Assembly (NCBI GenBank): GCA_012841485.1
Contig: DUUU01000327.1
Location: 1 to 11,580 of the forward strand
From: Armatimonadota bacterium
GTDB lineage: Bacteria > Armatimonadota > JAAZEB01
DNA: 11,580 bases
Reading direction: 5' to 3'
Positions 1 through 6,216 of this stretch are shown piece by piece (position 1 is the first letter of the stretch; every line of letters begins with the position of its first letter). The notes below the pieces were generated by a model. That model worked only from the letters and a program-made list of their open reading frames with translations. It ran no database searches and had not been told where the DNA came from. A program made the translations under genes and the position numbers.

Positions 1-809
1 AGATCGGCACGCAGGATCAGCGTGACCAGGATGGACGAGGCCACCATGTAGACGGCGAAGGTCTCCATCGGTGTGTTGTCCAGCCGCTCATCGTGGGGGA
101 GCTGCTGCTCTGTATCCGCGCACCATTGAGACCGTTTCCGGCGAGGAACCCACAGCGTCTCCCTCGGAACGAGGCCCAGGAAGACGGCGGCGCCGATGGC
201 CGATGAGACGATGCTCACCAGGATGATTGTCTCGACCGACCACTTCTTGTACCAGGCCAGGAGCAGAATGCCCGCGAAGTTGATCAGCGTTTGCATGCAT
301 TGCACCGCCGCGTTCCGGGCGAACTGCTTCATGCTCTGGAAGTAGATGATGGGTGCCGCGGCCAATGCCGCGAAAATCGCGGTTGGGATGCTGAGCCGGA
401 TTAGGTGCGTCAGCTCGGGTGTGTGCCATATCCGTTCCGCAATGTACGGCGCGGCCAGAAAGGCGGCGAGGCACACCAAGGCTGCGGTGGCCAGCCGCCA
501 GCGCAGCGCGCGCCGGAGCACGGCATACTGCACTGCTTTGTTGCCCAGGGCCACGGCGTGGGACGCGAAGCGCACCGCAGTTTGGCCGATGCCGAGATCC
601 GAGAGTGTGATCAGCGCGGTGGAGATACTGATGACCAGGGAGTAGGTGCCCATGCCGGCCGCGCCCAGGCCACGGGCTAAGGCGATGGAAGTGGCAAACC
701 CCACCGCTGAGTTCGCGGCCTGGGGAAGTATCGAGACGCTGACATCGCGCACCCCTCGCGAGGTTCGCAGAAGCCGCTTGGCCGGCGCAAGTACTTGAGG
801 CAAGGTCAT
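1..809 (-). CDS. Polysaccharide flippase (Wzx/MATE-like), partial, N-terminal 269 residues
   Basis: This is the N-terminal part of an integral inner-membrane protein of the oligosaccharide flippase family (Wzx-like), which moves undecaprenyl-linked sugar units to the periplasm. The frame is open from an ATG at 809 to the left edge with no stop. A hydrophobic segment at residues 24-44 is followed by the family signature ARGLGAAGMGTYSL (45-58). Further hydrophobic segments lie at about 54-73, 105-122, 140-157, 172-187 and 192-214. A polar charged loop (about 216-250, RRKRSQ) follows, then another hydrophobic segment at the edge. Known family members have 12-14 helices and 420-500 residues, so roughly half is missing. 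The start lies 10 nt after the methyltransferase stop with no clear Shine-Dalgarno, so re-initiation after that gene is possible. It is the last visible gene of the rfb unit. Exact substrate is unknown. Confidence 0.85.
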   Translation of the reverse strand, partial: MTLPQVLAPAKRLLRTSRGVRDVSVSILPQAANSAVGFATSIALARGLGAAGMGTYSLVISISTALITLSDLGIGQTAVRFASHAVALGNKAVQYAVLRRALRWRLATAALVCLAAFLAAPYIAERIWHTPELTHLIRLSIPTAIFAALAAAPIIYFQSMKQFARNAAVQCMQTLINFAGILLLAWYKKWSVETIILVSIVSSAIGAAVFLGLVPRETLWVPRRKRSQWCADTEQQLPHDERLDNTPMETFAVYMVASSILVTLILRAD

Positions 810-819
810 AGCCGGTGGT

Positions 820-1572
820 TCAACTGGTGCAGCGCAGAGTCAGGATTGCGAGTTGCCCCATCAAGGACCGCCGGCAATGATGCTCCACGGTGTTGATGCG
901 GAGGAGGTTTGCGATATGCACTCCGCCGCGCATCCACTTTATCCCCGTTACCGGGTCGAAGGCATACGTCTCGACGTCGCGCAAGCCTATCGCGGCGCAC
1001 ATTCGGCGCAAGCGCCGCGGGCTCATATCATCTTCGAAGCCATAGGGCCACTTGCCGCGCCACTTCATGCACGCCTGCGCTAGCTGGAAGGGGATGCACC
1101 ATGCGTTGGGAACAAGGATGATCACCAGGCCCCCCGGCTTGGTGATGCGCACCATCTCGCGCACCAGGCGTTCCTTGTCCGCGTCCGAGAAGTGCTCGAT
1201 GACGCCCGCGTTCCATGTCACATCGAAAGAGTGGGAGGGAATCCCTGCTTCCAGAGCATTTGTCTGGAAGCACTCGGGGGGCGGCATGCCGGCCCTCTCG
1301 AACGCTCGCCGGGCCACGCTCAGGGATTCCGGGGAGATGTCCAGCACGGCGCACTTCGCGCCGTGCCTCGCTAGTGCGAGCGACATGAAGCCGCTGCCAC
1401 AGCCCACCTCAATGATCCGCTTGCCTGCCGGGTCGCCAATATGCTGCAGGAGGTGCGACAAGATCGCATGACTCCCCAGCGCCCGCCAGTATTCCTCTTC
1501 ATCGTAGGTGCGCGCGACATTGTCCCATGTCTGGACCACGTTCTGTTGGGGCTTGCGGTGATCGCTGAGCAT
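820..1572 (-). CDS. Class I SAM-dependent methyltransferase
   Basis: A 250-residue soluble Rossmann-fold methyltransferase (Methyltransf_11/UbiE-like superfamily). Visible motifs: the SAM-binding glycine loop EVGCGSG at 55-61, the acidic residue after strand 2 in VLDIS (Asp78), the GVIEHF segment at 123-128 and the post-motif KPGG at 145-148. I place the start at 1572 because a GAGGGG (1582-1587) sits 9 nt upstream. The ATG at 1581 abuts that site, and the upstream in-frame start at 1644 would overlap rfbC by 50 nt. The gene starts 22 nt after the rfbC stop and ends 10 nt before the flippase, so it belongs to the rfb unit. Context suggests O- or C-methylation of a sugar or of a lipid-linked saccharide, but the acceptor cannot be read from the sequence. 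A quinone- or small-molecule methyltransferase is the alternative. Confidence 0.85.
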   Translation of the reverse strand: MLSDHRKPQQNVVQTWDNVARTYDEEEYWRALGSHAILSHLLQHIGDPAGKRIIEVGCGSGFMSLALARHGAKCAVLDISPESLSVARRAFERAGMPPPECFQTNALEAGIPSHSFDVTWNAGVIEHFSDADKERLVREMVRITKPGGLVIILVPNAWCIPFQLAQACMKWRGKWPYGFEDDMSPRRLRRMCAAIGLRDVETYAFDPVTGIKWMRGGVHIANLLRINTVEHHCRRSLMGQLAILTLRCTS

Positions 1573-1581
1573 CGGGTTCAT

Positions 1582-1587
1582 CCCCTC
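1582..1587 (-). promoter_or_regulatory. Ribosome binding site that sets the methyltransferase start
   Basis: GAGGGG on the minus strand, 9 nt before the ATG at 1572 and directly touching the ATG at 1581. The spacing favours 1572. Confidence 0.55.
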
Positions 1588-1594
1588 GATGGGT

Positions 1595-2146
1595 CTACCA
1601 GGTGGGCAGGCGTTCTGGCGGCACGTCGCGCAAGCGCGGCGCATTACGATCCTTCTCGGAGAGGAGCACGTCGACCAGGGGCCAGTCGATGCCGATCTCC
1701 GGGTCGTTCCAGAGGATGCTGCCCTCGGTCTCCGGGTGGTAACTATCCGTACACTTATAGGCCACCAGAGCGGCCTCGCTGATCACGCAGAAGCCGTGGG
1801 CAAAGCCCTTGGGCACGAAGATCTGGCGGTGATTTTCGGCGGAGAGGCGCACGCCATCCCACTGTCCGAAGGTCGGCGAGCCGCGGCGGATATCCACGGC
1901 CACATCGAAGATCTCCCCCTGCAGGACGTACACGAGCTTGTCCTGGGCGTGCGGATACTGGTAATGCAGGCCACGCAGCGTGCCGTGGCGGGAGAAGGAG
2001 AGGTTATCCTGGCAAAACTCGCCGTGGATTCCGGCGGCCGCGTAGCGCGTGCGTGACCACGTCTCCAGGAAGAAGCCGCGGGCGTCGCCGTGGACCTGTG
2101 GCTCTACGAGGAGCACGCCGGGCAGCCGGCCCTCAGTTACCTTCAT
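1595..2146 (-). CDS. rfbC: dTDP-4-dehydrorhamnose 3,5-epimerase
   Basis: RfbC/RmlC, 183 residues, the usual length. It epimerises C3 and C5 of dTDP-4-keto-6-deoxy-D-glucose to the L-lyxo sugar, the third step to dTDP-L-rhamnose, in the cytosol. It is a cupin-type fold. The conserved blocks are all present: [12 protein letters not shown] (19-30), QDNLS (46-50), LRGLHYQ (57-63, with His61 as the expected catalytic base), [16 protein letters not shown] (70-85), [10 protein letters not shown] (110-119), the Tyr136-His137-Pro-Glu region (the probable Tyr acid), [11 protein letters not shown] (146-156) and the late Asp166 in SEKD that should pair with His61. The ATG overlaps the rfbA stop as ATGA, which implies translational coupling. 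Nothing looks broken. Identification is firm. Whether the final product is rhamnose depends on a reductase not seen here. Confidence 0.97.
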   Translation of the reverse strand: MKVTEGRLPGVLLVEPQVHGDARGFFLETWSRTRYAAAGIHGEFCQDNLSFSRHGTLRGLHYQYPHAQDKLVYVLQGEIFDVAVDIRRGSPTFGQWDGVRLSAENHRQIFVPKGFAHGFCVISEAALVAYKCTDSYHPETEGSILWNDPEIGIDWPLVDVLLSEKDRNAPRLRDVPPERLPTW

Positions 2147-3027
2147 CGAATCGTTGCCTCATCAAGCAGGCGCAAGAGGTACTCGCCATAGCGGTTCTTG
2201 CGCAGCACCTCGGCTTGCCGGCGGATCTCGTCCGCCCCAATCAGGCCCATGCGGTAGGCAATCTCCTCCGGGCAGGCGACCATCAGCCCCTGGCGCTCCT
2301 CCACGGTCGCCACGAAGTTGGCGGCTTGCAGCAGGCCCTCGTGGGTTCCCGTATCCAGCCAGGCGAAGCCGCGGCCCAGCACCTGGACCCGCAGTTGACC
2401 GCGCTCAAGGTAGAGGTTATTGAGATCGGTGATCTCCAGCTCGCCGCGCGCGGAGGGCTTGAGGCGTGAGGCCATCTCCACCACCTGGTGGTCGTAAAAG
2501 TAGATGCCGGTCACGGCGTAGTGCGAGCGCGGATTGGCTGGCTTTTCCACGATGCTCAGGGGCCGGCCTTCCTGGTCGAGCTCCACCACGCCATACTGCT
2601 CCGGGTTCTGCACCCGGTAGGCAAAGACGGTAGCGCCCTCCTCGTTCGCGGAAGCAGCGCGAAGCAACTCGGGGAGGCCATGGCCGAAAAAGATATTATC
2701 GCCCAGTATCAGCGCGCAGGGAGAATCTCCCACGAAATCGCGCCCGATAAGGAATGCTTGCGCGATCCCTCCCGGGTGCGGTTGCACGGCGTAGCGAATC
2801 CGTACTCCCCACTGGTTGCCATCGCCCAGGAGTTGCTCGAAGAGCGGCTGGTCCTGCGGTGTGGTGATGGTGAGGATATCGGTGATGCCCGCCAGCAGCA
2901 GCGTCGTCAGCGGGTAGTAGATCATCGGCTTGTTGTAGACCGGCATGAGCTGCTTGCTGACGACGTGTGTGAGGGGGTAGAGCCGGGTTCCCGAACCGCC
3001 CGCCAGGATGATCCCCTTGCGTGTCAT
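2143..3027 (-). CDS. rfbA: Glucose-1-phosphate thymidylyltransferase
   Basis: RfbA/RmlA, 294 residues, matching the family length. It joins dTTP and alpha-D-glucose 1-phosphate to give dTDP-glucose and pyrophosphate, the first committed step of dTDP-deoxysugar synthesis, in the cytosol. The nucleotide-binding loop [13 protein letters not shown] (8-20) is intact, followed by [12 protein letters not shown] (24-35) with the conserved Lys25. The metal-binding Asp110 lies in LGDNIFFG (108-115), and VEKP (160-163) carries the sugar-binding Glu161 and Lys162. LEITDLN and [11 protein letters not shown] further on are also typical. The ATG at 3027 overlaps the rfbB stop by 4 nt (ATGA), and its own stop overlaps the rfbC start in the same way. 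The order rfbB-A-C on one strand with these overlaps is strong evidence for one operon. Confidence 0.97.
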   Translation of the reverse strand: MTRKGIILAGGSGTRLYPLTHVVSKQLMPVYNKPMIYYPLTTLLLAGITDILTITTPQDQPLFEQLLGDGNQWGVRIRYAVQPHPGGIAQAFLIGRDFVGDSPCALILGDNIFFGHGLPELLRAASANEEGATVFAYRVQNPEQYGVVELDQEGRPLSIVEKPANPRSHYAVTGIYFYDHQVVEMASRLKPSARGELEITDLNNLYLERGQLRVQVLGRGFAWLDTGTHEGLLQAANFVATVEERQGLMVACPEEIAYRMGLIGADEIRRQAEVLRKNRYGEYLLRLLDEATIR

Positions 3028-4097
3028 CGACCCGCATCCTTTCCGTGAGCTTCCCGCCCGGCATAGTTGCGCTCGATCCAGCGCGCGTACTCCCCGGAGC
3101 GGACCTGTTCGACCCAGGCGCGGTGGTTCAGGTACCAGCGGACTGTTTTGCGTAGCCCAGTCTCAAAACTTTCCCGAGGTTCCCACCCCAGCTCTCGGCG
3201 GATCTTAGTGGTATCCATCGCGTAGCGGAAGTCGTGCCCCGGACGGTCGGCGACGTAAGTGATCAGCGCCCGCAGGGCGTTGGGATCGCGCCCCGTCTCC
3301 TCAGCGACCAGCTGGCAAATGGCCTGCACCACATCGAGGTTGCGCTTTTCCGTCCCGCCGCCGATATGATACGTCTCGCCCAGGCGACCCTCTGCGGCGA
3401 CGCGCCAGATCGCCTCGCAATGATCTTCCACATAGAGCCAATCGCGCACGTTGGCGCCCTGCCCATACACCGGCAGCGGCTTCCCCTCGAGGGCGTTCAG
3501 AATCATCAGAGGGATCAGCTTCTCCGGGAACTGATGTGGACCATAGTTGTTGCTGCAATTGGTCATCTTCACCGGGAGCGCGTAGGTGCGGTAGTAGGCG
3601 CGTACGAAGTGGTCGCTCGCTGCTTTGGAAGCAGAGTAGGGGCTGCTTGGGTCGTAGCGCGTCTCCTCGGTGAAGGCGCCGGTATCGCCCAGCGAGCCAT
3701 ACACCTCGTCGGTGCTGACGTGGTGGAAGAGGCGGCCGGCACGGCCTTGCCAGCGCGCGCGACACGCCTCCAGGAGCACAAAAGTACCGATCACATTTGT
3801 CTGCACAAACGCCGCCGGGCCGAGGATGCTCCGGTCCACATGGCTTTCAGCGGCGAAGTGGAAGACCCACTCCGGGTCATGCGCGTCGAAAACCTGGGCC
3901 ACCTGGCTGGCATCGGCGATGTCCGCCTGCATAAAGGTGTAGTTGGGAGCGTCACGGATCGCCTCCAGGCTGGCGAGGTTGGCCGCGTAAGTCAGCTTAT
4001 CGAGATTGATAAAGTGATGCTCAGGATGGCGGGGAACCATCAGGTTCAGGAAGTTGGACCCGATGAACCCAGCGCCTCCGGTCACCAGAATGCGCAC
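3024..4097 (-). CDS. rfbB: dTDP-glucose 4,6-dehydratase
   Basis: RfbB/RmlB, an extended short-chain dehydrogenase of 357 residues from the GTG at 4097. It converts dTDP-D-glucose to dTDP-4-keto-6-deoxy-D-glucose using bound NAD+. The NAD loop GGAGFIG is at 7-13 and AAESHVD at 82-88. The catalytic residues in HVSTDEVYG are Thr129, Asp130 and Glu131. The Tyr154/Lys158 pair is in [11 protein letters not shown], and [17 protein letters not shown] follows from residue 180. I chose GTG at 4097 because GGGGAGG lies 5 nt upstream and the protein then begins [13 protein letters not shown], as homologues do. The longer ATG at 4136 would add 13 unneeded residues and run through that ribosome binding site. 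It is first in the rfb unit, 540 nt downstream of a strong predicted promoter. Identification is firm. Confidence 0.97.
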   Translation of the reverse strand: MRILVTGGAGFIGSNFLNLMVPRHPEHHFINLDKLTYAANLASLEAIRDAPNYTFMQADIADASQVAQVFDAHDPEWVFHFAAESHVDRSILGPAAFVQTNVIGTFVLLEACRARWQGRAGRLFHHVSTDEVYGSLGDTGAFTEETRYDPSSPYSASKAASDHFVRAYYRTYALPVKMTNCSNNYGPHQFPEKLIPLMILNALEGKPLPVYGQGANVRDWLYVEDHCEAIWRVAAEGRLGETYHIGGGTEKRNLDVVQAICQLVAEETGRDPNALRALITYVADRPGHDFRYAMDTTKIRRELGWEPRESFETGLRKTVRWYLNHRAWVEQVRSGEYARWIERNYAGREAHGKDAGR

Positions 4098-4102
4098 GAC
4101 TA

Positions 4103-4109
4103 CCTCCCC
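4103..4109 (-). promoter_or_regulatory. Ribosome binding site that sets a GTG start for rfbB
   Basis: GGGGAGG on the minus strand, 5 nt before the GTG at 4097. It decides against the upstream ATG at 4136. Confidence 0.75.
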
Positions 4110-4529
4110 GCGCCGGTTGAAGATGGCCAAATCCAAGGATTCGGGAGAGCCACTCGCCCCCCACCGCCGGCGTCACGGAGCCGCGAGCGAGGCTTCCCTC
4201 TACAAGGAGCATCTACGGCCTCATCTGGTTCAGTTGCGCCCGGCTCGCTGCATCCGGGAGCGAATCGCCAAGGGGCGTGTGTGGAGGCGAGACCGTTGCT
4301 TGGTCGGGGTACTCATCTCGCGCGGTGGGGTGGGGAGCCCTGAGTCAGCTGCTGGGAGGCATCCGCTCGAACCTTACCGGTGAGTATGATAGACAAAGCG
4401 CTGCCTTCCCACCCACCGGACACACACGCCACAGTTCGGGGCACTTTCCGAAGAATCGGCGCCGGCCGCTTGCCGGGGAGAAGGATGATACTGCACTCAC
4501 GACCGGGATGATGGTGCGACCTGTTGATG

Positions 4530-4556
4530 GTGAAGAAGTGCCAGGTAATTCTTCAC
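4530..4556. repeat. 8-bp perfect inverted repeat, 11-nt loop, in the rfbB leader
   Basis: GTGAAGAA at 4530-4537 and TTCTTCAC at 4549-4556 are exact reverse complements, with an 11-nt loop. It lies about 85-110 nt downstream of the predicted transcription start of the rfb unit. It is AT-richer than its surroundings and has no T tract, so an operator or RNA stem is more likely than an intrinsic terminator. Confidence 0.6.
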
Positions 4557-4632
4557 TCCCTTGGCGTGGTCGCGGTGGCACCGGACGCCGCTCGCGCAGC
4601 TATGAAGGCCGGCGATTGCTCCGCGCGGCCAT

Positions 4633-4665
4633 CCTGACCAGGTTGAAGTATAGCATGCGGTCAGG
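4633..4665. repeat. 7-bp inverted repeat bracketing the rfb promoter -10 box
   Basis: CCTGACC (4633-4639) and GGTCAGG (4659-4665) are exact reverse complements with a 19-nt loop. One arm lies in the promoter spacer and the other just past the expected start point, so the -10 box sits in the middle. That is a natural position for a repressor operator. It could also be chance at this length. Confidence 0.5.
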
Positions 4666-4675
4666 TCTTTGTCAA
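4647..4675 (-). promoter_or_regulatory. Housekeeping-type promoter of the rfb unit
   Basis: On the minus strand, TTGACA (4670-4675) is followed after exactly 17 nt by TATACT (4647-4652), eleven of twelve consensus positions. Transcription would start near 4640 and run left into rfbB. It is the best promoter match I found in the window. It allows the sugar-nucleotide genes to be expressed apart from the upstream export genes. Confidence 0.8.
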
Positions 4676-4768
4676 GGAGAGCGGGGCGCAGATCACCCCC
4701 TGCCCGTAGGGCTTTCCCCTCACGCAGCGTGGTGGGTTATCTCCTAGCCACCTAGGGCTGGCGGCGCG

Positions 4769-6211
4769 TTAGCGCCGGCGAGTAGGCTCCAGGTCGGACG
4801 GCTCCGCATCGGCTACGCGGTCGCGCTCGTGCCCAGACAAGGGGCGGGTAGCGGCGCGGATCACCTGCATCCAATCGAGGATAAGCGCCAGCGACACGCC
4901 GGCCATGAAGCCGAGGATGAGGCCGAGCAGGGTGTTCCGCTTGTGCCTTGGGCCACTCGGGGCATTCGGCGTCTCCGCGGCATCCAGCAACACCACGGGA
5001 ACGGATGATTTGGAGGCGGCGATGCGGGCGCGGTGACACTCCTGGGAGAGCATTTCGTAGAGCGCGCCCTTCTCCTTCACCTCGCGGCTGAGGCGCGCGA
5101 AGCGCAGAACGGACGCCGGAAGCTGGTCCACCTGGCGCTGGACACGGGCACGCTCGCGGGTGAGCGCCGCTTCCCGGGTCTCCCCGGCGATGACCCCGAC
5201 CTCCAGATCAATCAGCTCCGGCAAGACGCCTTCGTAAGCCGCCTCGACTGACTGCTCCATATACTTGCGCAACTCAAGGCGCACTGCCTCGCTGTTGGCC
5301 TTCAGCTCCTGGATGCGCGGGTGATCATCGCGGTACGCACGCTGCTCCACGACGAGCGTGGACTCTAGATCGGCCAGCTTGCCGCGGAGGCGCTCGACCT
5401 CCTGGGCGTTGGCGATGGCGGGCGCGCCCTCGCTCTGGGCGCGGCGCACCAGGCGCGAACGGAGGGCGGAGAGCCGACGGCGCGACTCACCGAGGGCCAC
5501 CCGCGTGGTGGCGAGTTCGGAATCCAGCTCCCAGAGGCGGCGTTGGGCTTCCTCGGCGGTGGCATCCATTGCGACCACCTTCTGGCGTTCCTGGAACGAC
5601 TTCAGCGCCTCCTCGGCCTCCGCGAGCTCGCGCTTGGTGCGCTCGAGTTGGCCTTCGACAAAGCGCAGGTGGCTCCGGGCCGAGGAGATCTCATCGGTCT
5701 CCTGGTATTCTTCAAGGGCCTTGACGTAGGCATTGGCGATCTCCGCGGCCAGACTGGCCCTATGAGCAGTCACGGTGATCCCAATCTGGCCCTCCTTGCC
5801 AGAGTCGATACTCAGCCGGGCGCTCCGTTCCGTGACGGGCGTTCTCTCGTCCCCGATGGCGAATTCCTCCTCGGGAAGTCCGAGGTCGCGCTTCACCATC
5901 TCGCCCAAACGGCGCGCCTTCAGAAGGGCCATGGCCTGCACACGCGTCCCACCGGTGGGCTGCCCTCCCAGGCTTGAGAGGAGAGCCCCCGCGCCTGCCG
6001 GCAGGGCGGGCATCTGCGAGTTCGCCTCGCGGATGAGGATCACGGCCGTCGAGACGTAGGTGGGCTTGAGCCAATAGCGGCTCACCAGGAACGCGAGGAG
6101 GCCCGCGGCAAGGGTGATCCCCGCGATCAGGGCGCGCCGGCGCATCAGCGCCTGCCAGTACTGAAGCAGATCCAGGTCGTCCGCGTGGTGATCCAAGAAC
6201 CCCTCCCTCAT
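4769..6211 (-). CDS. Polysaccharide chain-length/co-polymerase protein (Wzz/GumC-like), no kinase domain
   Basis: A 480-residue inner-membrane protein of the polysaccharide co-polymerase group, which controls chain length and couples polymerisation to export. It has TM1 at about 27-46, then a periplasmic region that begins with the Wzz-type strand TYVSTAVILI (51-60). Two long charged, coiled-coil stretches follow (about 165-215 and 220-330), with the GumC-type motif DDHPRIQELKAN at 295-306. The proline-rich motif TPNAPSGPRHKR (414-425) precedes TM2 (426-446). Only about 34 charged residues follow TM2, so there is no C-terminal tyrosine autokinase (no Walker A and no Tyr cluster). Its ATG is 5 nt after the wza stop. 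A strong AGGGAGGGG lies just inside the gene and could instead serve a TTG at 6196 (codon 6), so the exact start is uncertain. It pairs with Wza in one operon. The GumC-like type is the closest fit. Confidence 0.9.
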   Translation of the reverse strand: MREGFLDHHADDLDLLQYWQALMRRRALIAGITLAAGLLAFLVSRYWLKPTYVSTAVILIREANSQMPALPAGAGALLSSLGGQPTGGTRVQAMALLKARRLGEMVKRDLGLPEEEFAIGDERTPVTERSARLSIDSGKEGQIGITVTAHRASLAAEIANAYVKALEEYQETDEISSARSHLRFVEGQLERTKRELAEAEEALKSFQERQKVVAMDATAEEAQRRLWELDSELATTRVALGESRRRLSALRSRLVRRAQSEGAPAIANAQEVERLRGKLADLESTLVVEQRAYRDDHPRIQELKANSEAVRLELRKYMEQSVEAAYEGVLPELIDLEVGVIAGETREAALTRERARVQRQVDQLPASVLRFARLSREVKEKGALYEMLSQECHRARIAASKSSVPVVLLDAAETPNAPSGPRHKRNTLLGLILGFMAGVSLALILDWMQVIRAATRPLSGHERDRVADAEPSDLEPTRRR

Positions 6212-6216
6212 TGATG

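Larger units (their letters stand above)
4098..4768. other. 671-nt non-coding gap holding the promoter and long leader of the rfb unit
   Basis: No convincing gene lies here. Short open frames on either strand (for example minus 4345-4581 and plus 4277-4747) have arginine/proline/serine-rich compositions with no recognisable motif. The gap separates the chain-length gene (stop at 4769) from rfbB. From right to left it holds weak hairpins just past the chain-length stop (such as GCCC-TAC-GGGC) with no T tract, then a near-consensus minus-strand promoter (4647-4675), then about 540 nt that would be transcribed as the rfbB leader. The leader contains an 8-bp inverted repeat at 4530-4556. A leader of this length usually signals cis regulation or an internal second promoter. 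I do not recognise a known riboswitch class in it. Confidence 0.6.

Noticed and set aside
3234..4343. Plus-strand open frame of 369 residues opposite rfbB
   Set aside because: It is an antisense shadow of a firmly identified gene and has no motif of its own.
4574..4583. GGTGGCACCG on the plus strand, like the core of a T-box antiterminator
   Set aside because: The flanks do not match the rest of the T-box consensus, no terminator or tRNA-related gene follows on that strand, and the next genes run the other way. CGGTG-G-CACCG is also a simple short palindrome.
4277..4747. Plus-strand open frame of 156 residues in the rfb-wzc gap
   Set aside because: Composition is arginine/glycine/serine-rich without a recognisable domain or ribosome binding site, and the region carries promoter signals on the other strand.
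4763..4776. GGCGC-GTTA-GCGCC hairpin at the end of the chain-length gene, as a terminator
   Set aside because: It overlaps the last codons and the stop codon, and no T tract follows, so intrinsic termination is not supported.
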